From: Arthrobacter sp. NicSoilB8
GTDB taxonomy: Bacteria; Actinomycetota; Actinomycetes; Actinomycetales; Micrococcaceae
Length of the DNA stretch: 64,000 nucleotides
Assembly (NCBI RefSeq): GCF_019977355.1
Contig: NZ_AP024655.1
Coordinates: 4,464,001 to 4,528,000, forward strand
Direction of reading: 5' to 3'
In this document: positions 36,241 to 45,227 of the stretch, piece by piece
Numbering within the stretch: the first letter of the stretch is position 1
Layout: every line of letters starts with the position of its first letter
Position numbers and translations under genes: made by a program
The notes under the pieces: generated by a model
Database searches by the model: none
What the model was told of the DNA's origin: nothing
Seen by the model: only the letters and a program-made list of their open reading frames with translations

Positions 36241-37341
36241 ATGAGCCAGTCTGAACGCGACGTGAAACAGCCGATTAGTGCCTCTGCAGGAGCCTCCTTC
36301 GATGTCCACGGAATCGTGGGCATCGACGTGGAGGCCGGGACGCCGGGTGAACCGCAATTGCGGGACATGCTCGCCCCGTTCCTCGGGGAGTCCCGTGCGC
36401 CACGCCGGATAAGCATCGGCGGCAGGATCTCGCCGATGTCCGGCCAGTCGCACGCCGAGGACGCCTACCGCTTCACCGGGGACTCTCTCTACATTCCGGC
36501 GGACCGCGTCCAGATCATCGAGACGAAGGACGGCTACCGGATCGAAGGCGCCGGCGAACTCCTGACCACGGTGATTCCGCTGCTGGACCGTCTCTGCGTC
36601 CAGGACGAAACGGCCATGATCCATGCCGCGGTGGTGGACTTCCGGGGCTCCGGGGTCCTGTTGCCGGCCTGGGGCGGGGTAGGCAAGACCAGCACGGTAG
36701 CGAAGCTGGTCGCCATGCACGACGTGCGGTTCATGGCAGACGACTGGGCCTTCATGGGTGCCGGCGGCATGCTCATGGGCTACGCCAAACCGATGTTCAT
36801 CAAACCCCACCACCGCGCCATCTACCCGGACATGTTCCGCGGGACACGCAAGCCCCTGGCCCCCGGGTGGCTGACAACTCCCGTGGCCCACCTGGCCACG
36901 GCGGTCCACCCCGTCATTGTCCGCTACCCGAAAACGGCCGCCTTCACCCGGCGATGGTCCCCCGAGCACCGCATGGTGCAGCCGGAGCACGTCTTCGGGG
37001 CGCAGCACATATCGTCGGCGGCGCCGACCCAGCTGGCCATCTTCCTTGAACGCTTTGACGGCGCGGACGCCCGCCTGGAGGCCCGAAGTGCGGAGTGGAT
37101 GACGTCCCGGATCGTCGGCAACTTCCATTCGGAACTGCCCATGGTGTCGCGGCGGCTCGTCGAGGCCCTCGGCGCCACCAGCCTCGTCCCCCTGGAAGAT
37201 CACTTCGGCCAGAAGGCAGCCGTCGTGCGCCGGGCGCTGGAGGATGTTCCCTGCTGGCTGCTCCGGCTGCCCGCCGCCTGGTCCGCGGACCAGGCCTCTG
37301 ACTACATCGCGAACCTGGTCCGCTCAAAACTGGATGAGTGA
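36241..37341 (+). CDS. HPr-kinase-like P-loop ATPase in a polysaccharide operon
   Basis: This 366-residue protein has a P-loop LPAWGGVGKTSTVAKL at about residues 140-155, followed by FMADDWAFMG, the Asp-rich motif of the HPr kinase/PEP carboxykinase fold. The N-terminal 110 residues form a beta-rich domain with no clear match. HprK-like proteins without an HPr partner recur in actinobacterial polysaccharide gene sets; the target could be a small acceptor protein, a sugar or a regulator, and is unknown. The 99-base gap before it holds no convincing gene. Confidence 0.75.
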   Translation: MSQSERDVKQPISASAGASFDVHGIVGIDVEAGTPGEPQLRDMLAPFLGESRAPRRISIGGRISPMSGQSHAEDAYRFTGDSLYIPADRVQIIETKDGYRIEGAGELLTTVIPLLDRLCVQDETAMIHAAVVDFRGSGVLLPAWGGVGKTSTVAKLVAMHDVRFMADDWAFMGAGGMLMGYAKPMFIKPHHRAIYPDMFRGTRKPLAPGWLTTPVAHLATAVHPVIVRYPKTAAFTRRWSPEHRMVQPEHVFGAQHISSAAPTQLAIFLERFDGADARLEARSAEWMTSRIVGNFHSELPMVSRRLVEALGATSLVPLEDHFGQKAAVVRRALEDVPCWLLRLPAAWSADQASDYIANLVRSKLDE

Positions 37342-39443
37342 GGCGAGGCAACGTGAGCGACCTGAAGGTATCGGTTGTCGTTCCGGCGCGCAATGCGGCC
37401 GCATGGCTGGCCGAGTGCCTCGAATCGATCCGCAGCCAACACCCGCACGAAATGATCGTCATCGATGGCTGCTCGACCGATGACACCGCCGCAATCGCCC
37501 GCGAGCACGGGGCGACCGTCATCTCCGACGAGGGGCGCGGCCTGCCGGCAGCACGGATGCTCGGCGCCCGGCGCGCCTCCGGTGACGTCGTCGCCCTGAT
37601 CGACGCCGACGTCGTGCTTGCGCCGGACAGCCTGCGCCGGCTGCTGGCCGAATTCGAGTCCGGCGGCTATGACGGCCTGCAGTTCGGGCTGGCCAGCGAA
37701 GCCGACGGCCCCGGGTATTGGGGTGCGGCACTGGCGTGGCACCACAACCACAGCCGGGTACGCGGCTGGTTCGGCGTCAGCGCCACGCTCATGCGCCGTG
37801 ACGTGCTGCTCGCGGTCGGGTTCGACGACGACTTCCGCTCCGGAGAGGATGTGGAGCTCAGGATCCGGCTGGAGCAGGCGGGATACCGGCTCGGCGTCTC
37901 CGACTCCGTGGTGGTCAGGCACCGGTTCGGCGACACGTTTGACTTCGCCCGCGACCAGTGGCTCCAGGACGGCGCCGGCACGGCCCGGACCGTCCGCAAG
38001 CATCGCGGCCATGGCTGGCTGGTGTTCCTGCCTCTGCTGGCCACCGTGCGGGGGGTGGGCATGTCCCTGTTCCGCGCTCCGCGCTTCCTGCCATATTGGA
38101 TGTGCTTCTTCTTCTACAACTACCGCGCCATGTTCGGGGAAATCCTGCGACCGGCGCACAAGCCCATCTCAGTCGGCGGGAATGCGGCCTGGTTAGCTGC
38201 CGCGAGGATTGCGCCCATGGTGACGGGGTTCCTGTTCTGGGCGCTTGCGGCCCTCGTGCTGCCGCCGGAACAGATAGGCCTCGGCTCGGCGGTGGTGTCT
38301 GCCGCCCTCCTCACCGTGCAGCTGGGGATGCTCGGCGTCGGGCCGGCCACGCTGACGCTTCTGCCCGCCGAAACGGACGGCGGACGGCGCCTCATCGCCA
38401 CAAGCCTGCTGACCGTCGCCGCGTTCTCCCTGTTTGGTGCGGGCCTGCTGGTCGTCATTACGCGCTGGCTCGGCACGGGTGTGGGCCAGGCCTGGAACGA
38501 TCCCCTGGTCACCGTCCTGTTCCTGGCCACGGCGCTTCTGGCCGCGAGCGCCTATCAGCTTGACCACGTGGGCGTAGCCCAGGAACGTGCCGACCGCACC
38601 CTGGTCAGGAGCCTCACGCAGAGCCTCGTCCAGCTCGCGGTCCTGGCCGCCGGATTCGCCGTCGGGCTGCGTGACCTTGCGCTGGTGGTGGGCGCCGTTG
38701 CGGCCGGCGCGCTGGCCAGCGTCCTTGTGGGCCTGCGCCAGCTTGACCGGGCCAAGGTGTCCCCCGACTGGAGGCATGGCCTCCGGCCCCGCCCGGCCCT
38801 GAAACTCCTGAAGCCGGGGCTTCCCAACCACGCCCTCATGCTGGCGGACCGCGCGCCGGGCTACCTGCTCCCGCTCATCGTTGCAGCAACTCTTGGCCCG
38901 GCCCCGACCGCTGCATGGTACGTGGTGTGGATGATGGCCTCCGCGGTGTTCTTCGTACCGCAGTCGGCCGGCTTTACCCTGCAAACGGCCCTCGCGGGAA
39001 CGCGGGCGCGGCCGGGCCTCGTTGCGTCCGCGCTCCGGGCCAGCCTCCTGTTGACCCTCGTGGCCGGGCTGATCCTGATGGTTGCCGGGCCTTTCCTTCT
39101 GGGCTTCCTCGGGCCGCAGTATGCGTCCGCGTGGGTCCTTCTTCCTGTACTCGTTCCGGCACTGCTCCTGAGTTGCGTGACGCAGGTCTACTACGGGCTG
39201 TGCCGGGCCCGTGGGCGACTTTTCGAATCCACAGTAGTCGCCACCCTGGCCGCCATCCTGGTCGTAGCACCCGCCGCGGCCGTGGCCCAGCAATACGGCC
39301 TCACCGGAGTCTCCGTGCTCTGGGCCGTTGCCCAAGCGACGGCATCGCTGATCGCCACCCGGCGTCTGATCACCCTGACCCGAGTCAAGACCGCCGCCAC
39401 GGCTGGCGAGATTCCCTCAGCGGCGCGCCACCAGCCGACCTGA
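37338..39443 (+). CDS. Fusion of GT2 glycosyltransferase and MATE/Wzx-type flippase
   Basis: Residues 1-285 form a GT2 enzyme (VSVVVPARNAAAWLAECL, LIDADVVLAPD, and an RSGEDVELRIRLEQAG acceptor motif), residues 290-690 a 12-14-helix polysaccharide exporter (ISVGGNAAWLAAARIAPMVTGFLFWALAAL onward). One polypeptide would therefore add a sugar and flip the lipid-linked unit across the membrane. The GTG at 37338 overlaps the previous stop; GTG 37353 with GAGG four bases before it is an alternative start. The reading frame is continuous, so the fusion is real unless there is a sequencing error near 38200. Confidence 0.85.
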   Translation: MRRGNVSDLKVSVVVPARNAAAWLAECLESIRSQHPHEMIVIDGCSTDDTAAIAREHGATVISDEGRGLPAARMLGARRASGDVVALIDADVVLAPDSLRRLLAEFESGGYDGLQFGLASEADGPGYWGAALAWHHNHSRVRGWFGVSATLMRRDVLLAVGFDDDFRSGEDVELRIRLEQAGYRLGVSDSVVVRHRFGDTFDFARDQWLQDGAGTARTVRKHRGHGWLVFLPLLATVRGVGMSLFRAPRFLPYWMCFFFYNYRAMFGEILRPAHKPISVGGNAAWLAAARIAPMVTGFLFWALAALVLPPEQIGLGSAVVSAALLTVQLGMLGVGPATLTLLPAETDGGRRLIATSLLTVAAFSLFGAGLLVVITRWLGTGVGQAWNDPLVTVLFLATALLAASAYQLDHVGVAQERADRTLVRSLTQSLVQLAVLAAGFAVGLRDLALVVGAVAAGALASVLVGLRQLDRAKVSPDWRHGLRPRPALKLLKPGLPNHALMLADRAPGYLLPLIVAATLGPAPTAAWYVVWMMASAVFFVPQSAGFTLQTALAGTRARPGLVASALRASLLLTLVAGLILMVAGPFLLGFLGPQYASAWVLLPVLVPALLLSCVTQVYYGLCRARGRLFESTVVATLAAILVVAPAAAVAQQYGLTGVSVLWAVAQATASLIATRRLITLTRVKTAATAGEIPSAARHQPT

Positions 39444-39454
39444 ATCGAGAAATC

Positions 39455-41335
39455 ATGACACGCGAAACGGCAGCAAGCCCCCCAGTGCGCACCGCCCACC
39501 GACATGATGCGCGGGTGCAGTCCACCGGCGCGAAGCCGCCCACCCACCGCAACCTCGGGCTGACACCGACGTGGCACGTCGGCGCCCTGGCCGCGACAGC
39601 CGCGGCCGCCCTCGTCCTTGGCGTCTGGAGCATGACGCAGGTCGATCCGCACCGGATCGGCGGAGCCGGACTCATCGAGGTCCTCCCGCCGGCCTATTTC
39701 GTGGCGCTCGCGCTCAGCCTGGCCGGATTCGTCGCCTCCTTGAGCCTCCGCCGCCTCGTTCCGGCCCTTCTGACCTGGCAGCTTCTGGTCACCGTGGTAA
39801 TCCTGGCCGGCGCTGACACCATCATCCACGGCCTCCCCCGGCTTGAGGCGAGCTACCGTCACATGGGCATTGCCGACAACATCGCCCAATCGGGACAGCT
39901 GAACCCGGCCCTGGACGCGTACTTTAACTGGCCCGGCTTCTTCAACCTGCTGGGAATGCTCTCCGGGGCGACGGGGGCCAAGGACCTCATGGGCATCGCA
40001 ACATGGGCGCCGGTGGGGATCAACATCCTCATGCTGGCACCGCTCCTGGCCCTGGCCCGGCGGTTGACGGCAAATCCGCGCCACGCCTGGGCGGCTGTCT
40101 GGATCTTCTACCTCAGCAGCTGGATCGGCCAGGACTATCTGTCGCCGCAGGCCTATTCGTTCCTGCTCCTGCTCACCCTGGTTGCCTGCCTCCTCAGCGT
40201 CTTTGGCGGTTGGGCCTGGCCCACCGAGCGCACCCGGTTCACCCGGGGGCTTGCCCGGACTGTCAGCAAGCTCGACGGCGCGGTCCCCCGGCAGGGTGTC
40301 ATGGAACTGCCACGGGGAGACACCGCGGTGCTGGTTGTGGTCTGCGCGCTGATCCTGCTGGCCATGACGGCTTCACATCAGCTCAGCCCCTTTGCCGTGA
40401 TCCCCATCCTGGGTGCCCTGCTCCTGACCGGCCGTCTCCGGCTACGCTTCCTCCCGGTGGTCGCCGTAATCCTGCCCGTGGGCTGGCTGCTCTTCGCGGC
40501 ATCAACGTTCCTGCAGGGGCACTTCGGCCAGATGTTCAGCTCGCTCGGCGACATCGGCGCGAACAGTGTCGGGGCGCTGACCACAAGGGTTTCAGGCAGC
40601 GATGCCCACGTATTCGTCGTCTATACCCGCATGGCCGAGGTCGCGCTGGTCTGGATCCTCGCCGCCGTCGGCGCTTTTGTGGGCTACCGGCGGAAGGCGC
40701 CGTGGCTGGCGGCCGCGGCCGGGGCGGTGGCGCCGCTGGTACTGATACCCCTTCAGCCGTATGGCGGCGAGCTGCTCCTGCGTCTGTATCTGTTCAGCCT
40801 GCCGTTTGCGGTGTGCCTGGCGGTGCTGCCGCTGATGTCGGACAAAACTGCCGGGCTGAGCCTGCGGCGAGCCCTCGGGCTGCTGCTGATGGGCGCCGTC
40901 CTGGCCACGGCCACGGTTGTTTCCCGGTACGGAAATGACGCGATGGAGAGCTTCAACGACGACGAAATCGCTGTGGTGAACCGCCTCTATTCGACTGCGC
41001 CTACGGGCGCCGTTCTCATCGAGGCAGTCCGCAACACCCCGTGGAGATTCCAGCACTACGCGGATTACGACTACCGGGCGCTCGTTGCTGCCGAGCCGAT
41101 CCCCAACGCCCCGCCGCTCAGCTGTGACGCGGCCACCCAGATCGCCCGTAAAGCGGGCGCGTACCTCATTATCACCGAAAGCCAGCAGGAGGCAGCCGAG
41201 CTTCGCGGTTCGACTCCCGCAGGCGACCTTCAACGTTTCATCGCCACGTGCGCCAGCAGTCCGGGCTGGACAAAGGTTTACGAAAACGCCGGCGGCGTGA
41301 TTTTTCACATCGAAGGAGTTAGCAATGGCAAATGA
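39455..41335 (+). CDS. Large polytopic membrane protein, polymerase or GT-C-like
   Basis: A 626-residue protein with 12 or more hydrophobic helices. The first large loop (GLPRLEASYRHMGIADNIAQSGQLNPALDAYFNWPGFFNLLG) carries acidic and aromatic residues like the catalytic loop of membrane-embedded GT-C glycosyltransferases or Wzy-type polymerases. A soluble C-terminal part after about residue 510 may bind substrate. I assign it to polymerisation or transfer of the polysaccharide on context and topology only. The ATG at 39455 is used; the frame is open upstream but overlaps the flippase gene. Confidence 0.7.
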   Translation: MTRETAASPPVRTAHRHDARVQSTGAKPPTHRNLGLTPTWHVGALAATAAAALVLGVWSMTQVDPHRIGGAGLIEVLPPAYFVALALSLAGFVASLSLRRLVPALLTWQLLVTVVILAGADTIIHGLPRLEASYRHMGIADNIAQSGQLNPALDAYFNWPGFFNLLGMLSGATGAKDLMGIATWAPVGINILMLAPLLALARRLTANPRHAWAAVWIFYLSSWIGQDYLSPQAYSFLLLLTLVACLLSVFGGWAWPTERTRFTRGLARTVSKLDGAVPRQGVMELPRGDTAVLVVVCALILLAMTASHQLSPFAVIPILGALLLTGRLRLRFLPVVAVILPVGWLLFAASTFLQGHFGQMFSSLGDIGANSVGALTTRVSGSDAHVFVVYTRMAEVALVWILAAVGAFVGYRRKAPWLAAAAGAVAPLVLIPLQPYGGELLLRLYLFSLPFAVCLAVLPLMSDKTAGLSLRRALGLLLMGAVLATATVVSRYGNDAMESFNDDEIAVVNRLYSTAPTGAVLIEAVRNTPWRFQHYADYDYRALVAAEPIPNAPPLSCDAATQIARKAGAYLIITESQQEAAELRGSTPAGDLQRFIATCASSPGWTKVYENAGGVIFHIEGVSNGK

Positions 41336-41702
41336 ACGCAGTTACGTGAGCTATGCGACGGCGGCCGTCGCCGTAGCGGCCATACCGCTCTCGTTTGTCG
41401 GCCCTGAGGGGTTGCGCCTGGCGGTGATAGGCCTGCTGATGCTAGCCGGGCCCGGAACAGCGCTGGTCCTGCTCCTCCGCTTCGACCCGCCACGCTCGGC
41501 CCACGCCACCGGGGCGCTTCCCCTCAGCATCGCCATCTCAATTGCCTTCAGCCTCGCGATGTCCACCCTCGTGGCAACGGCGATGGTCTACGCACGGCTC
41601 TGGTCACCGCCGGTGGGCGTGTGCCTGCTGTCGATCGTGACCCTCGCCCTTCTGGGCCTTGAGCTCAAGCGGCCAAAGCAAGCCCTGGTGCGTGCAAAAT
41701 GA
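41325..41702 (+). CDS. Small four-helix membrane protein of the polysaccharide operon
   Basis: A 125-residue protein with three to four membrane helices (YATAAVAVAAIPLSFVG, LRLAVIGLLMLAGPGTALVLLL, SIAISIAFSLAMSTLVATAMVYA, VGVCLLSIVTLALLGLEL). No family is recognised. It overlaps the polytopic gene by 11 bases and the next small gene by ATGA, so it is co-translated. Confidence 0.75.
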   Translation: MANERSYVSYATAAVAVAAIPLSFVGPEGLRLAVIGLLMLAGPGTALVLLLRFDPPRSAHATGALPLSIAISIAFSLAMSTLVATAMVYARLWSPPVGVCLLSIVTLALLGLELKRPKQALVRAK

Positions 41703-41878
41703 TCATTTTCCTGACAGGGCTGGCCACCGTGTCGGCGCTCGTGAGTTGTGATGTGCTGCGCGTGTTGAAACCTGACAAGGCGCTTCCGCGGCCCGTGCTG
41801 GTCATCACCGCAGCCCTGCTGGCCATAGTCAGCATCTCGGTGGTCGTCCAGCTCGTCCAGCTGGCTCAACTGGCATGA
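41699..41878 (+). CDS. 59-residue two-helix membrane protein
   Basis: An ATGA overlap with the preceding gene starts a 59-codon frame beginning MIIFLTGLATVSALVSCDVL and ending in the helix VLVITAALLAIVSISVVVQLVQLAQLA. Two hydrophobic segments flank a short basic loop (RVLKPDKALPRP). Its position, coupling and composition support a real gene even though it is very short. Function unknown. Confidence 0.6.
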   Translation: MIIFLTGLATVSALVSCDVLRVLKPDKALPRPVLVITAALLAIVSISVVVQLVQLAQLA

Positions 41879-41952
41879 CAGAAGCCAACCCACTCGGTGC
41901 CACGGCACGAGCCCACATGAAAACGTCGAACCAAGCACGGAAAGAATTGTCA

Positions 41953-42681
41953 ATGAGAAAACTCAAAGCACTCAGCATGGCGGGGACCCTCGGATTGCTC
42001 GTAGCCGGTTCCCTTGTTTTTGGGTCCGCCCAGGCCGCGACCGCCGCAACCTGCAGTCCGGCACCGACAAACTCCTATCCCGGCACCATCGTACTCGCCA
42101 CGGGTTTTGAGGCGGGTGGCTGGTGCGGCCTTGTCCCCCAGGTGTCGGGAACGGGCACGGCAACTATTTCCACCGCTTTCAGGCATTCCGGCACCCGTTC
42201 AGCCAAACTGCACGTGACCACGGACTCCGGTTCGCTCGCCAACCTGTCCTCCCCGGCGTTCAGCTCGGGGACCAAGACCTCGTACGCAGACGGCTGGTTC
42301 AAAATCACCGTGGCCGGCGTTTCAGGCAATGACGTTCCGTACTTCCGGTTCTTCTCCGGCTCCACACGCGTCGCTGACATCTACCGCTACAACAGCAACG
42401 GGCAGCTGTGGCTCCGGGTGACCGCGCCGGACGGCACCTTCGTCTACACGAAGCTGATCGCCGGAAGCATCACTCTGGGCGACTGGCACCACGTCAGCAT
42501 GCGGGTGACCGCCAACGGGACGGCGTCAACCATCCAGGTGTGGTTCGACGGCGTGCAGCGCTACAGCAGTTCGAGCGTCAAAATGCTCGGGAGCAGCTTG
42601 AGCAAGGTACAGCTCGGGGCCGAGCACTACCGGCAGAAGGGCGACGAATACATCGATGACGTGGTCATCAAGCGTTCCTAG
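41953..42681 (+). CDS. Secreted LamG/concanavalin-like protein
   Basis: The product (242 residues) has a Sec signal peptide (MRKLKALSMAGTLGLLVAGSLVFGSAQA) and then one jelly-roll domain: SSGTKTSYADGWFKIT, NDVPYFRFFSG, LGDWHHVSMRVTANGTASTIQVWFDG and a closing YIDDVVIKRS. The WHHV...VWFDG pattern is that of LamG-type or polysaccharide-lyase-associated glycan-binding domains. It may bind or process the exported polymer. The ATG at 41953 follows GGAAAG; a longer frame from 41875 would precede the signal peptide. Confidence 0.82.
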   Translation: MRKLKALSMAGTLGLLVAGSLVFGSAQAATAATCSPAPTNSYPGTIVLATGFEAGGWCGLVPQVSGTGTATISTAFRHSGTRSAKLHVTTDSGSLANLSSPAFSSGTKTSYADGWFKITVAGVSGNDVPYFRFFSGSTRVADIYRYNSNGQLWLRVTAPDGTFVYTKLIAGSITLGDWHHVSMRVTANGTASTIQVWFDGVQRYSSSSVKMLGSSLSKVQLGAEHYRQKGDEYIDDVVIKRS

Positions 42682-42768
42682 GGGAACGTCCTAGGAACCT
42701 CCTGGGACCGAGGTCGACCGGGACGCGTGCAGGCGGCAACGGCGACGCTTGATGCTGGCCCGGCCGGT

Positions 42769-42804
42769 GAGTGGCAGCGGAGGGAACCGTCCCCGCTGCC
42801 ACTC
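42769..42804 (+). terminator. Hairpin after the polysaccharide operon
   Basis: GAGTGGCAGCGG (42769-42780) pairs perfectly with CCGCTGCCACTC (42793-42804) around a 12-base loop. No T run follows directly, but TTTT occurs 15 bases on. It lies between the end of the operon and the converging trpF gene. The rest of 42682-42918 holds nothing I can identify. Confidence 0.5.
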
Positions 42805-42918
42805 TCCTGTGCATGCTGTTTTACGTGTGCCGTGCTGTGTGTGTGCTGCGCCGTGATATGCGTGCGGTGTGCCTCGTAGCGCGTGCCGTCCAGGCCCCGT
42901 TCCGCGCCCGGACGGTCC

Positions 42919-43521
42919 TCATTCCGCCGATTTGGCTGACCGCACGAAGTCCCTGATCTTGGCCAGGTCCTTGACGCCGCGTGCCGACTCGACGCCGGAG
43001 GAGACATCGACGCCCCAGGCGCCGGCTTCCGCCGCTGCCCGGGCCACGTTGGCCGGATCGAGGCCGCCGGCGAGAAGCCACTTCCGCCCGTCAAGAGCCT
43101 TCGCACGTACCGAGCCGTAGTCCCAGGCTTCGCCGGAGCCGGGGACGGCTGCGTCGATCAGGAGCAACTCCTCGCCCCAGTCGTCGAAGGCTTCCGGTGC
43201 GGCGGCCATGGTGACGGCACGGATCAGCTTCATGCCGGCGTCGTGCACTGTCCGGACGTCCGCGGGTGAGCGGTCGCCGTGAAGCTGGATCCAGGCCAGG
43301 CCGGCCTGGCGGGCGAGGACAACGGCGTCGGCGGCCGCCTCGTGCCGGAACACTCCCACCGCGGGCAGGCCGTCCGGGACGTGGGTGAGGAGGTTCCTGA
43401 CCTGTTCCGGTGTGACCTCACGGGGGCTGCGGGTCAGGACGAAGCCGACCGCGTCCGCGCCGGCGCCGGCCGCGGCGCGGACGGAATCCGGGGTGCTGAG
43501 ACCGCACACTTTGACAAACAT
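42919..43521 (-). CDS. trpF: Phosphoribosylanthranilate isomerase
   Basis: A 200-residue TIM-barrel enzyme of tryptophan synthesis that converts phosphoribosylanthranilate to CdRP. MFVKVCGLSTPDSVRAAAGAGADAVGFVLTRSPREV has the catalytic Cys7, QLHGD lies at the barrel centre, and LAGGLDPANV forms the phosphate site with VDVSSGVE. Start 43521 has GGAG just upstream; the longer reading from 43608 lacks family similarity. It stands alone, away from other trp genes, and is worth noting since many actinobacteria use the bifunctional PriA instead. Confidence 0.92.
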   Translation of the reverse strand: MFVKVCGLSTPDSVRAAAGAGADAVGFVLTRSPREVTPEQVRNLLTHVPDGLPAVGVFRHEAAADAVVLARQAGLAWIQLHGDRSPADVRTVHDAGMKLIRAVTMAAAPEAFDDWGEELLLIDAAVPGSGEAWDYGSVRAKALDGRKWLLAGGLDPANVARAAAEAGAWGVDVSSGVESARGVKDLAKIRDFVRSAKSAE

Positions 43522-43724
43522 TCGGGCTCCTTCTGCACGCTTCCTGCCTCTGACGTTAGCAAGGCCGCGCCGCTGCCACCGACTTTGCGTCGCCGGCAGG
43601 ACCGGCAACAGCCCCCACGGCGGCCGGCACCCCGGTGCGGGAGGCGCGTCGGAGCTGCCAACCGCAGCAGGGCCGGCGCCCCGGTGCGGGCCGATAGGCT
43701 GGAGCCGGCCGATAGGCTGGAGCC

Positions 43725-44375
43725 ATGGAGATCATCCGCTATGCCGAACTCAAAGCAAGCCCCTGGCGCAACGGCGGCGGCGTAACACGCGAACTGGCAC
43801 GTTATCCGCGAATGCCGTCCGCGCAGGACACCGCCTGGGACTGGCGGGTTAGCATTGCCGAGGTTTCCAAGGCGGGCGCCTTTTCCACCTTTCCCGGGAT
43901 GGACCGCGTGCTGACCGTGATTGAGGGCGAATTGCTGCTCCTGAGCGTCGACGGCGCCGAGCACCCGCTCGAGAAGTACCGGCCGTTCCGGTTTTCCGGC
44001 GACGCGGACTCTGCCGGGGCCCTGCCCACCGGAGACATCAGGGACCTGAACGTCATCACCCGCAACGGCGCCTTCAAGGGCTACACGTCCATCATCGAGT
44101 TGTCCAAGAAACGCGCCCATCCGGTGTTCGCGGGCCAGTTCGGCATCCTCCTGCAGGGCTCCGCCACCGTCAGCCCCGGAACCGCGGCCGGCCCCGCGAC
44201 TGGACCCACGCCCGACGCCGGCCTGCCCTCCGGGGTGACCGAGGCTGAGGCGGAGACAGCGGCGGAGCGCGTGGAGCTGAACCGTTACGACGCCGTCGTC
44301 GGCTCCGACACGGCGACGCCGGAAATCCTGGGCCGCGGCTTCCTGGTGGTCGTGTCCATTGACCCGGCGGCCTGA
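43725..44375 (+). CDS. hutD: HutD family protein
   Basis: A 216-residue cupin-fold protein of the HutD family: ELKASPWRNGGGVTRELA at the N-terminus, DWRVSIAEVSKAGAFSTFPGMDRVLTVIEG and RDLNVITRNG. HutD occurs with histidine-utilisation genes and is thought to modulate that pathway; no other hut gene is in this window. A duplicated CCGATAGGCTGGAGCC lies directly before the ATG, so the second TAGGCT is six bases from the start and the gene is probably leaderless. A Pro/Gly insert is seen at about residues 150-175. Confidence 0.88.
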   Translation: MEIIRYAELKASPWRNGGGVTRELARYPRMPSAQDTAWDWRVSIAEVSKAGAFSTFPGMDRVLTVIEGELLLLSVDGAEHPLEKYRPFRFSGDADSAGALPTGDIRDLNVITRNGAFKGYTSIIELSKKRAHPVFAGQFGILLQGSATVSPGTAAGPATGPTPDAGLPSGVTEAEAETAAERVELNRYDAVVGSDTATPEILGRGFLVVVSIDPAA

Positions 44376-44392
44376 CGGGCCAAGGGAGCCCC

Positions 44393-45214
44393 TTACTCCG
44401 CCTTCACGCGGGCCTCGCTGACGCCGACGGAGTCCCCGGAGAGCCGCTGCGCGAGCCAGATGGGAACGATCGAGACCACGATCAGCACGACGGCGACGAC
44501 GTTGACCACCGGCGCCTGGTTCGGCCGGAAGAGGTTCTGCAGGATCCAGATCGGCAGCGTGGTCTCGCCGGCCCCGATCGTGAACGTGGTCACGATGATC
44601 TCGTCGAAGCTCAGCGCGAACGCCAGCAGGCCGCCGGCCAGCAGGGCGGAACGCAGCTGGGGGAATGTCACCAGGCCGAACGTGGTGAAGACGCCGGCGC
44701 CGAGATCGGCGGAGGCTTCCTCCAGGCCGGCACTCATTCGGCGTAGCCGGGCAATGACATTGTTGAACACGGTCACCATGCAGAACGTCGCGTGCGCGAT
44801 CACCACGGTCCACAAGCTCAGCGGCACCCCCAGGATGGTGGTGAACATGTTGTTCAGGGCGATGCCGGTGACAACGCCGGGCAGCGCGATCGGCAGGATC
44901 ACCAGGAGGCTGATGACGTCGCGGCCGAAGAACTTGTAACGCTGCAATGACATCGCCAGCAGCGTGCCCAGCAGCAGCGAGACGAGGGTCGCGACCACTG
45001 CCACCCACAGCGAGGACACAACGGCCTCCCTGACCCCGGGCGAGTCAAAAGCCTTGCCCCACCACTCCAGCGTGAAGCCCTTGGGCGGCCAGCCGAACGT
45101 CCGGTCCGCGTTGAACGAGTTCACCACTACCAGCATCAGCGGGGTGTAGATGAACAACAGCACCAGCCCGGAAACGACACCCAGGACCACTTTGGCGCTA
45201 CGGGACAGTCTCAT
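44393..45214 (-). CDS. potC: Polyamine-type ABC transporter permease (PotC-like)
   Basis: A 273-residue permease with six membrane segments and the coupling motif EEASADLGAGVFTTFGLVTFPQLRSALLAGGLL. The ALPGVVTGIALNNMFTTIL segment and the closing AQRLSGD are like PotC of spermidine/putrescine importers. It is last in the transcript potA-potD-potB-potC, 13 bases after potB. Confidence 0.88.
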   Translation of the reverse strand: MRLSRSAKVVLGVVSGLVLLFIYTPLMLVVVNSFNADRTFGWPPKGFTLEWWGKAFDSPGVREAVVSSLWVAVVATLVSLLLGTLLAMSLQRYKFFGRDVISLLVILPIALPGVVTGIALNNMFTTILGVPLSLWTVVIAHATFCMVTVFNNVIARLRRMSAGLEEASADLGAGVFTTFGLVTFPQLRSALLAGGLLAFALSFDEIIVTTFTIGAGETTLPIWILQNLFRPNQAPVVNVVAVVLIVVSIVPIWLAQRLSGDSVGVSEARVKAE

Positions 45215-45227
45215 GATGCGCCTTTCG

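Noticed and set aside
36138..36254. A 38-residue frame between a glycosyltransferase and the HPr-kinase-like gene
   Set aside because: It has no ribosome binding site, unusual Pro/His-rich composition and no hydrophobic or domain-like pattern.
38915..39454. Long N-terminal extension of the polytopic membrane protein
   Set aside because: The frame is open but lies inside the flippase gene and reads as Arg/Pro-rich shadow sequence; ATG 39455 fits the first real segment.
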